Part shown: positions 8,082 to 15,932 of the stretch, one piece after another
Layout of the letters: the number at the start of each line of letters is the position of its first letter
Numbering within the stretch: position 1 is the first letter of the stretch
From: an uncultured Corynebacterium sp.
GTDB taxonomy: Bacteria; Actinomycetota; Actinomycetes; Mycobacteriales; Mycobacteriaceae
Reading direction: 5' to 3'
NCBI RefSeq assembly: GCF_943914615.1
Contig: NZ_CALUCS010000009.1
Location: 1-64,000 of the forward strand
Length of the DNA stretch: 64,000 bases
Program-made: the position numbers and the translations under genes
Notes under the pieces: model-generated
What the model was told of the DNA's origin: nothing
What the model saw: the letters and a program-made list of their open reading frames with translations, nothing else
Database searches by the model: none

Positions 8082-9259
8082 GGATAGGAATGGTCTGCCC
8101 GTATTCCTTCGACGAACCGGGCGGCGTGCAGATCCACGCCATCGACCTGTGCACCGAGCTGCGCAAGCGCGGCCACGAAGTCAGCCTGATCGGCCCCGGC
8201 AAGTCCACCGAGGGTCTGCCGGATTTTGTGGAGCTGGGTGGTTCCAGCATCCCGATTCGCTACAACGGCTCGGTCGCTCGCCTGAGCTTTGGGCCGCGGA
8301 CGAAGAAGCACCTGAAGCAGTGGATCCGCGACAATCAGTTCGACCTTTTACACATCCACGAGCCGAACTCCCCGTCCTATTCGATGATGGCCATGGCCGT
8401 GGCGGAAGGGCCGATCGTGGCGACGTATCACGCCTCGGCCAGCGAGTCGAAGATTCTGAAGGTGGCGCTGCCTTTCCTGCGCCCCTACCTGGAGCGTATT
8501 CACGGTGGCATCGCGGTAAGTGAGGAGGCCCGCCGTTGGCAGGTGGAAAACCTGGCAGGCGACCCGGTGCTGATTCCCAACGGCGTGGAGACTTCCGTCT
8601 ACCGGAACGCTGAACCCCTGGCCGGGCTGGGCACGCTCGAACAGCCCCGGCCGCGTCCGCGCCTGATGTTCCTGGGTCGTTTCGAGGAGCCCCGCAAGGG
8701 CCTGCAGATCCTGCTGGAGGCCATGCCGCGGATCGTCGCGGAAGTGCCGGACGTGGAGCTGCTGATCGCCGGTGGCGGCGACATCGACGCCCTGGTCGAG
8801 CGGGTAAGGAAGCTCGGCCTGTCCGTCTGTGTGGGGCTGGCGCCTAGCGCGAAGTCTAGTGACGCCCACGTGCGCGTTCTCGGGCGTGTCAGTGACGCGG
8901 ACAAGGCCAGCGCGCTGAGCGCAAGTGATGTTTACGTGGCCCCGAATACAGGCGGCGAAAGCTTCGGCATCGTCCTGGTGGAGGGCATGGCAGCCGGGGC
9001 ATCGGTGCTAGCCAGCGACATTCCAGCCTTTGAAGCCGTCGGCCAGCACGGTAAGTCCGCGCGCCTGTTCCGCAATGGTTCGGCCCAGGACCTGGCGGAG
9101 AAGGCTATCGGTCTACTGCGTGACGACGAGGGGCGTAGCAGGCTCATCGAGGCCGGAGCGCGGCGCGCCATGGATTTCGACTGGCAGACGGTAACCGACC
9201 AGGTGGAACAGGTGTATGACACGGTGACGGTCAAGGGGCGAAAGGTGGCACTGGCATGA
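8078..9259 (+). CDS. pimA: phosphatidylinositol alpha-mannosyltransferase
   Basis: 393-residue GT4 glycosyltransferase (GT-B fold). The N-terminal Rossmann part carries EPGGVQIHAIDL, and the C-terminal nucleotide-sugar site has the E-x7-E motif in GGESFGIVLVEGMAAG (about residue 292). PimA moves mannose from GDP-mannose to the inositol of PI at the cytoplasmic membrane, starting PIM, LM and LAM synthesis. A short insertion (SVCVGLAPSAKSSDA, about residue 250) contains one copy of the dispersed 10-mer and may be a lineage-specific addition. It overlaps both neighbours by 4 nt. Confidence 0.94.
   Translation: MRIGMVCPYSFDEPGGVQIHAIDLCTELRKRGHEVSLIGPGKSTEGLPDFVELGGSSIPIRYNGSVARLSFGPRTKKHLKQWIRDNQFDLLHIHEPNSPSYSMMAMAVAEGPIVATYHASASESKILKVALPFLRPYLERIHGGIAVSEEARRWQVENLAGDPVLIPNGVETSVYRNAEPLAGLGTLEQPRPRPRLMFLGRFEEPRKGLQILLEAMPRIVAEVPDVELLIAGGGDIDALVERVRKLGLSVCVGLAPSAKSSDAHVRVLGRVSDADKASALSASDVYVAPNTGGESFGIVLVEGMAAGASVLASDIPAFEAVGQHGKSARLFRNGSAQDLAEKAIGLLRDDEGRSRLIEAGARRAMDFDWQTVTDQVEQVYDTVTVKGRKVALA
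8857..8866 (-). repeat. dispersed 10-mer GGCGTCAMTA, copy 2
   Basis: GGCGTCACTA on the minus strand (TAGTGACGCC on plus), within pimA and read there as Ser-Asp-Ala. It falls in what looks like an extra loop of the protein. Confidence 0.8.
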
Positions 9260-9762
9260 TCACAATTCCCGTGTGGGTTTTCATCATCGCGCTAGTTTTG
9301 ATTCTCGCAGCCGTTGTGGGCGTGTGGGCCTCCGGCATGGCCAGCCGGCTGAACCGCCTGCATATCCGCACGGACTCTGCGCGCGTGAGCTTGGAGGGGG
9401 CGCTGCATTCCCGCTCCAGTGTGGTTGCAACACTGCAGCCGGAGTTAGGACAGGATGTGGCGCATGTGAACCGAGTAGCACTGCGGGCCACTGACATGGG
9501 CGCGCGCAGCGAGGCGGAGAACGAGCTGCTGAGCGAGCTGGATTCGCAGGTGTGGGCTAACCCTAGCTTCCTGGAGGCCTCGGCGAAGGTAGACCTGGCA
9601 GCGCGCTTTTACAACGATGCGGTCTCCGACACCTTGAGCGTGCGTTCCCGTCCGCTGGTGCGTGCACTGCGCCTGGCCGGCAGGGCGCCCTTACCGGAGT
9701 ACTACGAAGCCCTTTTGTCCAGCCCCGCGCCCAGCGAAGATTCCGCCGGCAGCGGGGGCTAA
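9256..9762 (+). CDS. membrane-anchored protein, LemA-like, function unknown
   Basis: 168 residues, overlapping the pimA stop by 4 nt. One N-terminal membrane helix (about residues 5-26) is followed by an alpha-helical region in which RTDSARVSLEGALHSRSSV resembles the start of LemA-type helical domains. The C-terminus is Pro/Ser/Gly-rich. Mycobacteria carry a membrane protein directly after pimA in the same orientation, so a link to lipoglycan synthesis or the envelope is suggested by context only. Confidence 0.75.
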   Translation: MITIPVWVFIIALVLILAAVVGVWASGMASRLNRLHIRTDSARVSLEGALHSRSSVVATLQPELGQDVAHVNRVALRATDMGARSEAENELLSELDSQVWANPSFLEASAKVDLAARFYNDAVSDTLSVRSRPLVRALRLAGRAPLPEYYEALLSSPAPSEDSAGSGG

Positions 9763-9783
9763 ACGGAGAGCGAGTTTTAATCT

Positions 9784-9801
9784 AATCCCGATAGTGGGAT
9801 T
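9784..9801. promoter_or_regulatory. inverted repeat overlapping pdxS -35 (candidate operator)
   Basis: AATCCC (9784-9789) and GGGATT (9796-9801) form a perfect 6-bp inverted repeat with a 6-nt spacer. The right arm overlaps the proposed -35 box, so a dimeric regulator bound here would block or modulate the promoter. No regulator gene lies nearby. Confidence 0.45.
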
Positions 9802-9827
9802 GGAAAGTAGACAGGTTAGACTAGAAC
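9800..9827 (+). promoter_or_regulatory. candidate promoter of pdxS
   Basis: TTGGAA (9800-9805) and TAGAAC (9822-9827) with a 16-nt spacer; an alternative -10, TAGACT, lies at 9817-9822. The start codon follows about 38 nt downstream. Confidence 0.5.
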
Positions 9828-9864
9828 AGATCTAAAATTCTTCATAGATGGGAAGTTAAGCATC

Positions 9865-10767
9865 GTGACCAATAACTCTTCTGCTGCGAACACCGGTACC
9901 GCTCGCGTGAAGCGCGGCCTGGCCGACATGCTCAAGGGCGGCGTGATCATGGACGTCGTTACCCCAGAGCAGGCAAAGATCGCCGAGGATGCCGGCGCCA
10001 CCGCCGTTATGGCTTTGGAGCGCGTGCCCGCCGATATTCGCGCCGAAGGTGGCGTTTCCCGCATGTCCGACCCGGACATGATTGAGGGCATCATCAATGC
10101 TGTATCGATCCCGGTTATGGCAAAGGCCCGCATCGGCCACTTCGTCGAGGCACAGGTTCTGCAGTCCCTGGGCGTGGACTTCATCGACGAATCCGAGGTG
10201 CTCACCCCGGCCGACTACAAGAACCACATCGACAAGTTCGACTTCGAGGTTCCCTTCGTCTGCGGTGCTACCAATCTGGGCGAGGCGCTGCGCCGCGTTA
10301 ACGAGGGTGCGGCCATGATCCGCTCCAAGGGCGAGGCCGGCACCGGCGATGTTTCGAACGCAGTCACCCACATGCGCACCATCCGTGCAGAGATCAACCG
10401 TCTGACCTCCATGGCCGAGGACGAGCTGTACGTGGCCGCCAAGGAGCTGCAGGCTCCCTACGAGCTGGTGCGCGAGGTTGCTGCCAACGGCAAGCTGCCG
10501 GTCGTTTTGTTCACCGCTGGCGGCATCGCCACCCCGGCCGACGCTGCGATGATGATGCAGCTGGGCGCTGAGGGTGTATTCGTCGGCTCCGGCATCTTCA
10601 AGTCTGGCAACCCGGAGCAGCGCGCCCGCGCCATCGTGCAGGCTACCCAGAACTACGACGACCCGGCGACCATCGCCAAGGTCTCCCGCGGCCTGGGCGA
10701 GGCCATGGTTGGCATCAACGTCGACGAGATCCCGCAGCCGCACCGCCTCGCGGAGCGCGGCTGGTAA
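9865..10767 (+). CDS. pdxS: pyridoxal 5'-phosphate synthase subunit PdxS
   Basis: 300 residues, full length for the synthase subunit. The N-terminal catalytic region has GGVIMDVVT and the Lys in MAKARIGH (about residue 90), which forms the sugar-phosphate adduct; the phosphate-binding GVFVGSGIFKS lies near residue 235. With PdxT it forms PLP from ribose 5-phosphate, glyceraldehyde 3-phosphate and ammonia. GTG 9865 is set by GGGAAG (9850-9855). Its stop overlaps tesB (TAATGG), so pdxS, tesB and pdxT form one transcript. Confidence 0.97.
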   Translation: MTNNSSAANTGTARVKRGLADMLKGGVIMDVVTPEQAKIAEDAGATAVMALERVPADIRAEGGVSRMSDPDMIEGIINAVSIPVMAKARIGHFVEAQVLQSLGVDFIDESEVLTPADYKNHIDKFDFEVPFVCGATNLGEALRRVNEGAAMIRSKGEAGTGDVSNAVTHMRTIRAEINRLTSMAEDELYVAAKELQAPYELVREVAANGKLPVVLFTAGGIATPADAAMMMQLGAEGVFVGSGIFKSGNPEQRARAIVQATQNYDDPATIAKVSRGLGEAMVGINVDEIPQPHRLAERGW

Positions 10768-11639
10768 TGGCTCCGCACCGTCCGAAGATCCTGGATGTCC
10801 TGGATCTAGAGCGCATCGACCGGGACATTTTCCGCGGCAGCCCGCTGCCGTCGAAGCTGGCGCGCACGTACGGCGGCCAGGTTGCCGCGCAAGCTTTGGT
10901 GGCGGCCACCCGCACCGTCAGCGAGGATTTCGCCGTGCACTCCTTGCACGGCTACTTCGTCGGCCCGGGCAATCCCGATGCCTCGACGGTGTTCTTGGTC
11001 GACCGTGTGCGCGACGGTCGATCCTTCGTCTCCCGTTCTGTGAAAGTAGTGCAGGACGGCAAGGCGATCTTCAGCATGCAGGCCAGCTTTCACATCCGCG
11101 ACGACCACGGCCCGCAGCATTCCGATGAGATGCGCGCTGTGCCGGACCCGGAATCTATCGAAGTGGATACTGAGTCGCTGACCCGCGTCCAGCGGCTGTT
11201 CCGCGACGAGTGGGCCGACTGGGACGTGCGCATCGTTCCGCCGGAGGACTACGAGCACAACAAGTACACGGCCTCCCAGCAGGTAGTGTGGTTCCGCACG
11301 AAGTCCAAGCTGCCGGACATCGACACCCTGCACGTCTGCACCCTGGCCTACATGTCGGACATGACTCTGCTGTCGTCCGCGCTGGTGCCGCACCGTCCGG
11401 CTGAGTTCCAGGAGGCCTCGCTGGACCACGCCATGTGGTTCCTGCGCCCCTTCCGCGCCGACGAGTGGCTGTTGTACGACCAGGTTTCCCCGTCCGCCCA
11501 TGGTGGCCGTGCGCTGACGCACGGGCGGATTTTCAACCAGCAGGGCGATCTGGTGGCCGTGGTCACCCAGGAGGGGCTGACCCGCACCCTGCGCGACGGT
11601 GCCCAGTCGGTGCCGCTGAAGGAGCAAGAGGAGCAGTAG
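10767..11639 (+). CDS. tesB: acyl-CoA thioesterase II
   Basis: 290 residues with two hot-dog domains, as in TesB. The N-terminal domain has YGGQVAAQAL and the C-terminal one carries the DHAMWFLRPFRADEWLLY block with the active-site Asp, plus GRIFNQQGDLVA. It hydrolyses acyl-CoA to free acid and CoA. The gene sits between the two PLP synthase subunits, overlapping pdxS by 1 nt; the same order is known in mycobacteria, so this is an old actinobacterial arrangement and not a recent insertion. Confidence 0.93.
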   Translation: MAPHRPKILDVLDLERIDRDIFRGSPLPSKLARTYGGQVAAQALVAATRTVSEDFAVHSLHGYFVGPGNPDASTVFLVDRVRDGRSFVSRSVKVVQDGKAIFSMQASFHIRDDHGPQHSDEMRAVPDPESIEVDTESLTRVQRLFRDEWADWDVRIVPPEDYEHNKYTASQQVVWFRTKSKLPDIDTLHVCTLAYMSDMTLLSSALVPHRPAEFQEASLDHAMWFLRPFRADEWLLYDQVSPSAHGGRALTHGRIFNQQGDLVAVVTQEGLTRTLRDGAQSVPLKEQEEQ

Positions 11640-11643
11640 GCAG

Positions 11644-12231
11644 ATGATTATTGGCGTGTTGAGCGTGCAAGGCGGTTTCGTCGAGCACATGCGCAGCATC
11701 GAACGCCTGAGCCACGAAGCTCGCGCCGTTCGCCGCCCCGAACACCTCGAAGGCCTCGACGGGCTGATCATGCCCGGCGGCGAGTCCACCACCATGTCCA
11801 AGCTGCTGGAACTAGGCGGAATGCTGGAACCCCTGCGGACCCTGGTTGCCGACGGCCTGCCCGTGTTTGGCACATGCGCTGGGCTGATCCTGCTGGCCGA
11901 CCGGGTCTTGGACACTCGTAGTGACGCCCACAGCTTGCACGCCATGGACATCACAGTGCGGCGCAACGCCTTCGGCCGCCAGGTGGACTCCTTTGAGACC
12001 AAGCTGCCGTTCGGGGATATCGACACGCCCGTCGAGGCCGTGTTTATTCGCGCTCCGAAGGTGGAAGAAGTGGGGGATGGCGTCGAGGTTGTGTCCACCT
12101 TGCCGGACGGCACGATAGTCGGCGTGCGGCAGGGCAACGTGTTGGGATGCAGCTTTCACCCCGAACTTTCCGAGGATGACCGCGTGCACGAGTACTTCCT
12201 GCGGATGGTCCAACAGCACTGCGTGGAATAG
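11644..12231 (+). CDS. pdxT: PLP synthase glutaminase subunit PdxT
   Basis: 195 residues, a class I glutamine amidotransferase. The signature GGES (about residue 46), the nucleophile in GTCAG (Cys about residue 78) and the catalytic pair in the HPE motif (about residue 171) are intact. It supplies ammonia to PdxS. It lies 4 nt after tesB. A copy of the dispersed 10-mer lies at the RSDAH segment. Confidence 0.96.
   Translation: MIIGVLSVQGGFVEHMRSIERLSHEARAVRRPEHLEGLDGLIMPGGESTTMSKLLELGGMLEPLRTLVADGLPVFGTCAGLILLADRVLDTRSDAHSLHAMDITVRRNAFGRQVDSFETKLPFGDIDTPVEAVFIRAPKVEEVGDGVEVVSTLPDGTIVGVRQGNVLGCSFHPELSEDDRVHEYFLRMVQQHCVE
11919..11928 (-). repeat. dispersed 10-mer GGCGTCAMTA, copy 3
   Basis: GGCGTCACTA on the minus strand within pdxT, read in the gene as part of Arg-Ser-Asp-Ala-His. 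Preceded by TG on its own strand. Confidence 0.8.
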
Positions 12232-12264
12232 CTGCCGCATAGTTTTGGCGGTTGGCGGCGTGGG

Positions 12265-12274
12265 GGCGTCACTA
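12265..12274 (+). repeat. dispersed 10-mer GGCGTCAMTA, copy 4 (intergenic)
   Basis: GGCGTCACTA followed by AGAAAAAG in the pdxT-yebC intergenic region, an example of the core plus A-rich tail outside any gene. Confidence 0.85.
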
Positions 12275-12316
12275 AGAAAAAGCGACGTACGTGACGGCAG
12301 CTACACCGTGGGGGTC

Positions 12317-12322
12317 TAGTAT
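12317..12322 (+). promoter_or_regulatory. candidate -10 box of yebC
   Basis: TAGTAT, 39 nt before the yebC start. A GTGACG at 12291-12296 could be a -35 element but the 20-nt spacer is long. Confidence 0.4.
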
Positions 12323-12361
12323 GGAAGCGATACAGACGAACCCGACTACCGAAAGAGGATC

Positions 12362-13117
12362 ATGGCCGGCCACTCCAAATGGGCAACTACCAAACACAAG
12401 AAGGCTGCCAACGACGCGAAGCGTGGCAAGGAATTCGCCAAGCTGATCAAGAATATCGAAGTGGCAGCCCGTACCGGTGGCGGTGACCCCAGCGCGAACC
12501 CGACGCTGCAGGACGCGATCACCAAGGCCAAGAAGTCCTCGGTGCCCAACGACAACATTGAGCGCGCCCGCAAGCGCGGCTCCGGCGAAGAGGCCGGCGG
12601 TGCTAACTGGGAAACCGTGATGTACGAAGGCTACGGCCCCAATGGTGTAGCTATGCTCATCGAGTGCCTGACGGATAACCGAAACCGCGCCACCACCGAC
12701 GTGCGCACCGCCATGAACAAGAACGGCGGCAACATGGCGGACGCGGGCTCCGTTTCCTACCTGTTCACCCGCAAGGGTGTGGCAGTGCTGGACAAGGGTG
12801 ATAACACCGAGGACGACATCCTGCTCGCCGTGCTGGACGCCGGCGCGGAAGAGGTCAACGACATCGGCGAAAAGTTCGAGGTCGTGTGCGAATCCTCCGA
12901 CATCAACGCCGTGCGCGATGCGCTGAAGGAAGCCGAGATTGACTACGACTCCATCGAGCTGGACTTCCGCGCGTCCATGGAGGTTCCGGCGGATGCCACC
13001 ACCGCGAAGAAGGTGTTCAACCTGATCGACGCCCTGGAGGATTCCGACGACGTGCAGAACGTGTTCACCAACATGAATGTGTCGGATGACGTGCTGGCGG
13101 AGCTGGACAGCGAGTAA
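12362..13117 (+). CDS. yebC: YebC/PmpR-family DNA-binding/translation factor
   Basis: 251 residues, the usual length. The N-terminal MAGHSKWATTKHKK block and the central ENRNRATTDVRTAMNKNGG-like region are hallmarks of the family. YebC proteins are described as transcriptional regulators and, more recently, as factors easing ribosome stalling at polyproline tracts, which would complement EF-P encoded further along. AAGAGGA precedes the ATG. It lies 31 nt before ruvC. Confidence 0.95.
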   Translation: MAGHSKWATTKHKKAANDAKRGKEFAKLIKNIEVAARTGGGDPSANPTLQDAITKAKKSSVPNDNIERARKRGSGEEAGGANWETVMYEGYGPNGVAMLIECLTDNRNRATTDVRTAMNKNGGNMADAGSVSYLFTRKGVAVLDKGDNTEDDILLAVLDAGAEEVNDIGEKFEVVCESSDINAVRDALKEAEIDYDSIELDFRASMEVPADATTAKKVFNLIDALEDSDDVQNVFTNMNVSDDVLAELDSE

Positions 13118-13148
13118 TTAAAACACGTGTGCTATTCTTAGCTACACG

Positions 13149-13712
13149 ATGAACACTCCACATAATTCTGCCTGGGGCAGCCCCGCCGGAGGCCCGACCT
13201 CCCTGGCCGGGCTGCGCGTCATGGGGATAGACCCCGGGCTAACGCGCTGCGGGTTATCTGTGGTGCAGGCGGGGAAGGGGCGGGCCGTGTACCCCGTAGC
13301 CGTGGGGGTGGTGCGCACTCCGTCGGACATGCCGGTAGAGCAGCGCCTCAACAAGCTTTTCAATGCGGTGGAGGAGTGGTTTGACGACTACCAGCCACAC
13401 GTGGTGGCGCTGGAGCGCGTCTTCGAACGCTCGAACGTCTCCACAGTGATGAATACCGCCCATGCCTCCGGCGTGCTGATGCTGGCCGCCGCCAGGCGCG
13501 GGGTAGACGTGCACATGTACACCCCCAGCGAGGTGAAGAAGTCAATCAGCGGCAACGGCCGGGCGGATAAGGCGCAAATGACGCGCATGATTACCCGCAT
13601 CTTGGGGCTGAGTGAAGCACCGAAACCACCGGATGCGGCCGATGCACTAGCTCTGGCCGTGTGCCATTGCTGGCGGGCGCCACTGAACCATCTAGTAAAG
13701 GGGAAACCATGA
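13149..13712 (+). CDS. ruvC: Holliday junction resolvase RuvC
   Basis: 187 residues. The RNase H-fold acidic residues are present in MGIDPGLTRCG (Asp about residue 28), the ALERVF Glu (about 87) and the DAADALALAVCH pair near residue 160. It cuts Holliday junctions together with RuvAB. The annotated N-terminus is about 23 residues longer than compact RuvC proteins; no better start is visible before the conserved core. TATTCT (13133-13138) is 10 nt before ATG, so the leader would be very short. I find no LexA-type box upstream. It overlaps ruvA by ATGA. Confidence 0.95.
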   Translation: MNTPHNSAWGSPAGGPTSLAGLRVMGIDPGLTRCGLSVVQAGKGRAVYPVAVGVVRTPSDMPVEQRLNKLFNAVEEWFDDYQPHVVALERVFERSNVSTVMNTAHASGVLMLAAARRGVDVHMYTPSEVKKSISGNGRADKAQMTRMITRILGLSEAPKPPDAADALALAVCHCWRAPLNHLVKGKP

Positions 13713-14344
13713 TCGCATCGCTGCGCGGAACCGTGATTGATAAAGGACTGGACTACGTCATCATCGAGTGCGCGGGCGTGGGCTATCAATGCACAGGCAC
13801 CGCTACCACGATCGCAGAGCTGCCGAGAGGCGAAGAGGTCTTCGTAACGACCGCGATGGTGGTGCGCGAGGATTCGCAGACACTCTACGTTTTCAGAGAC
13901 GCAGATGAGAAGCGCGCCTTCGCCACCCTGCAATCCGTCTCTGGCGTGGGCGCGCGCCTGGCTTTGGCAATCCTGTCGGTTATTAGCCCGCAGGAACTCG
14001 CCCGAGCGGTATCCAACGGCGATCACAAGACACTGCAGAAGGCTCCGGGCGTGGGCAAGCGTCTGGCAGAACGCATGGCTGTGGATCTGAAGGGCAAGGT
14101 CGCGGATCTGGGGGAGACCGCGGCTGCCGGGGAAGCCGGGGTGGCTGGCGCCGCCGGCGTTGCAGGTGACGGCCAAGCCGTGGCGACGGATGTGCGGGAA
14201 CAGGTCCTCGAGGCGCTCGTGGGACTCGGGTTCACGGAGTCCAAGGCTGGAACCACCATTGATGGAGTTCTGGCCCAGTGGTCGGCCCCGCAAGCTCCGG
14301 ATGCTTCCGGGCTGCTGCGTGCCTCGCTGGCGGCAATTAAATAG
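13709..14344 (+). CDS. ruvA: Holliday junction ATP-dependent DNA helicase subunit RuvA
   Basis: 211 residues starting MIASLRGTV. It has the N-terminal OB domain, the two helix-hairpin-helix motifs (SVSGVGARLALAIL near residue 80 and KAPGVGKRLAERM near residue 115), an Ala/Gly-rich linker and domain III that contacts RuvB. The tetramer holds four-way junctions for the RuvB motor. AAAGGGGA (13697-13704) supports the ATG at 13709. Confidence 0.97.
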   Translation: MIASLRGTVIDKGLDYVIIECAGVGYQCTGTATTIAELPRGEEVFVTTAMVVREDSQTLYVFRDADEKRAFATLQSVSGVGARLALAILSVISPQELARAVSNGDHKTLQKAPGVGKRLAERMAVDLKGKVADLGETAAAGEAGVAGAAGVAGDGQAVATDVREQVLEALVGLGFTESKAGTTIDGVLAQWSAPQAPDASGLLRASLAAIK

Positions 14345-14394
14345 GCACGGGCAAGTGCTAGTACACGGCTGAAGAATAGGGGAGACTGGAGACC

Positions 14395-15459
14395 ATGAGC
14401 GACACCGAGCGCACAGAGTTTGAACTTCCACCGGGCGTGGGACCTTCCCAGAACGCGAACCTGGACCCGCAGCAATCCGCCGGGGAATCGGACATTGATA
14501 CTTCGCTGCGCCCCAAGTCACTGGATGAGTTCATCGGCCAGCCGAAGGTACGTACGCAGCTGGACCTAGTGCTAGGCGGCGCGCGTTCCCGCGGAGTAGC
14601 TCCCGACCACGTGCTGTTGGCGGGTCCGCCCGGCCTGGGGAAAACCACAATGGCCATGATCATCGCCCAGGAGCTCGGTAGCTCCCTGCGCATGACCTCC
14701 GGGCCCGCCCTCGAGCGTGCAGGGGACTTGGCCGCCATGCTCTCCAACCTCATGGAGGGCGACGTGCTGTTTATCGACGAGATCCACCGCATGGCTCGCC
14801 CCGCCGAAGAGATGCTCTACATGGCGATGGAGGACTTCCGCATCGACGTCATCGTCGGCAAGGGGCCCGGCGCCACCTCCATCCCCATTGAGATCGCCCC
14901 GTTCACCCTGGTGGGCGCTACCACCCGTGCGGGAATGCTCACCGGGCCGCTGCGCGACCGCTTCGGCTTCACCGCCCAGATGGAGTTCTACGACACTGCG
15001 GACCTGACCCGGGTCGTCACGCGTGCTGCGGGCATCTTGGGAGTTGACATTACTAGTGACGCCGCAGCGGAGATCGCATCCCGTTCCCGCGGAACCCCGC
15101 GCATCGCCAACCGACTACTACGCCGAGTGCGCGACTTTGCGGATGTGAATGCCGATGGAAAAATCTCTGTCGAGGTGGCGCGCGCCGCGCTGCTGGTTTT
15201 CGACGTCGACGAATCTGGGCTGGATCGGCTCGACCGGGCAGTCATCGAAGCCCTGGTGAAAGGCCACGGCGGTGGTCCTGTGGGCGTCAATACCCTTGCG
15301 CTAGCGGTAGGTGAAGAACCGTCAACGGTCGAGGAAGTCTGCGAGCCTTACCTAGTGCGGGCCGGAATGGTCAGCCGTACCCCGCGAGGGCGCGTGGCGA
15401 CCGCGGCGGCGTGGCGGCACATCGGGTTGGAGCCGCCGGAAGGCACAATCGGCCTTTAG
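14395..15459 (+). CDS. ruvB: Holliday junction helicase motor RuvB
   Basis: 354 residues, an AAA+ ATPase with Walker A GPPGLGKTT (about residue 79), Walker B LFIDEIHR (about 124), sensor 1 GATTRAG and the arginine-rich sensor 2 region RGTPRIANRLLRR, followed by the winged-helix domain. It drives branch migration with RuvA. Two exact copies of the dispersed 10-mer, in opposite orientations and 219 nt apart, lie in its 3' half. Confidence 0.98.
   Translation: MSDTERTEFELPPGVGPSQNANLDPQQSAGESDIDTSLRPKSLDEFIGQPKVRTQLDLVLGGARSRGVAPDHVLLAGPPGLGKTTMAMIIAQELGSSLRMTSGPALERAGDLAAMLSNLMEGDVLFIDEIHRMARPAEEMLYMAMEDFRIDVIVGKGPGATSIPIEIAPFTLVGATTRAGMLTGPLRDRFGFTAQMEFYDTADLTRVVTRAAGILGVDITSDAAAEIASRSRGTPRIANRLLRRVRDFADVNADGKISVEVARAALLVFDVDESGLDRLDRAVIEALVKGHGGGPVGVNTLALAVGEEPSTVEEVCEPYLVRAGMVSRTPRGRVATAAAWRHIGLEPPEGTIGL
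15054..15063 (-). repeat. dispersed 10-mer GGCGTCAMTA, copy 5
   Basis: GGCGTCACTA on the minus strand in ruvB, read there within Ile-Thr-Ser-Asp-Ala. One of two copies in this gene. Confidence 0.8.
15283..15292 (+). repeat. dispersed 10-mer GGCGTCAMTA, copy 6
   Basis: GGCGTCAATA on the plus strand in ruvB, within Gly-Val-Asn-Thr. It lacks the A-rich tail (CCC follows), so it could be coincidental to the conserved VGVNTLA protein motif. Confidence 0.65.
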
Positions 15460-15504
15460 CGGGGCAAAGGGGATGCGCGGAGGGCATATGGCAAGATTGT
15501 CACT

Positions 15505-15819
15505 ATGCCAATTGACATTATTCTCATTGTCCTTGTCCTACTGGTGTTCGTCGGCTTGCCGCTGATCCAGATCCGCAAGCAAAACAAGCGGGTTCAGGAG
15601 ATCCGCCAGTTTCAGGATCAGCTGGGCCCGGGCATGGTCGTGAAAACGACCTCCGGTATCCACGGCCGTGTGGTCCACGTGGGGGATACGACCATCGACT
15701 TGGAGATCGCGACGGGCGTAGTTACCACGTGGGAGAAGGCGTCCATCCTGGAGACCGTCGACTCTGTGGAGCCGGGCTCGCAGCAAGAGACGCAGCTGAC
15801 GGAAGAAAAAGACGACTAA
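15505..15819 (+). CDS. yajC: SecDF-associated preprotein translocase subunit YajC
   Basis: 104 residues with one N-terminal membrane helix (about 3-21), the basic RKQNKR turn and the conserved GMVVKTTSGIHGRVVHVGD block. It associates with SecDF at the translocon. CAAGAT (15492-15497) is 7 nt before the ATG, so this gene may be leaderless too, though the box is poor. Its three downstream neighbours include secD and secF. Confidence 0.95.
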   Translation: MPIDIILIVLVLLVFVGLPLIQIRKQNKRVQEIRQFQDQLGPGMVVKTTSGIHGRVVHVGDTTIDLEIATGVVTTWEKASILETVDSVEPGSQQETQLTEEKDD

Positions 15820-15825
15820 CTAGCT

Positions 15826-15851
15826 GGTTCGGTATTCCGTTTGTCCGAACC
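15826..15851. terminator. hairpin between yajC and secD
   Basis: GGTTCGG (15826-15832) and CCGAACC (15845-15851) form a perfect 7-bp stem directly after yajC. No T tract follows at once, although TTTTTT occurs 25 nt further on. It may be an attenuating or processing hairpin. Confidence 0.45.
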
Positions 15852-15932
15852 CAAGCGTTAGTATCACGGGGTTAGATTTTTTAGAACACCGGTCGCGCAT
15901 GCTCGCGGCTGGATTGCAGGAGACTTAAAGCG

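Noticed and set aside
13118..13148. SOS (LexA) box upstream of ruvC
   Set aside because: No match to the actinobacterial LexA consensus; the only palindrome is ACACGTGT, which does not fit.
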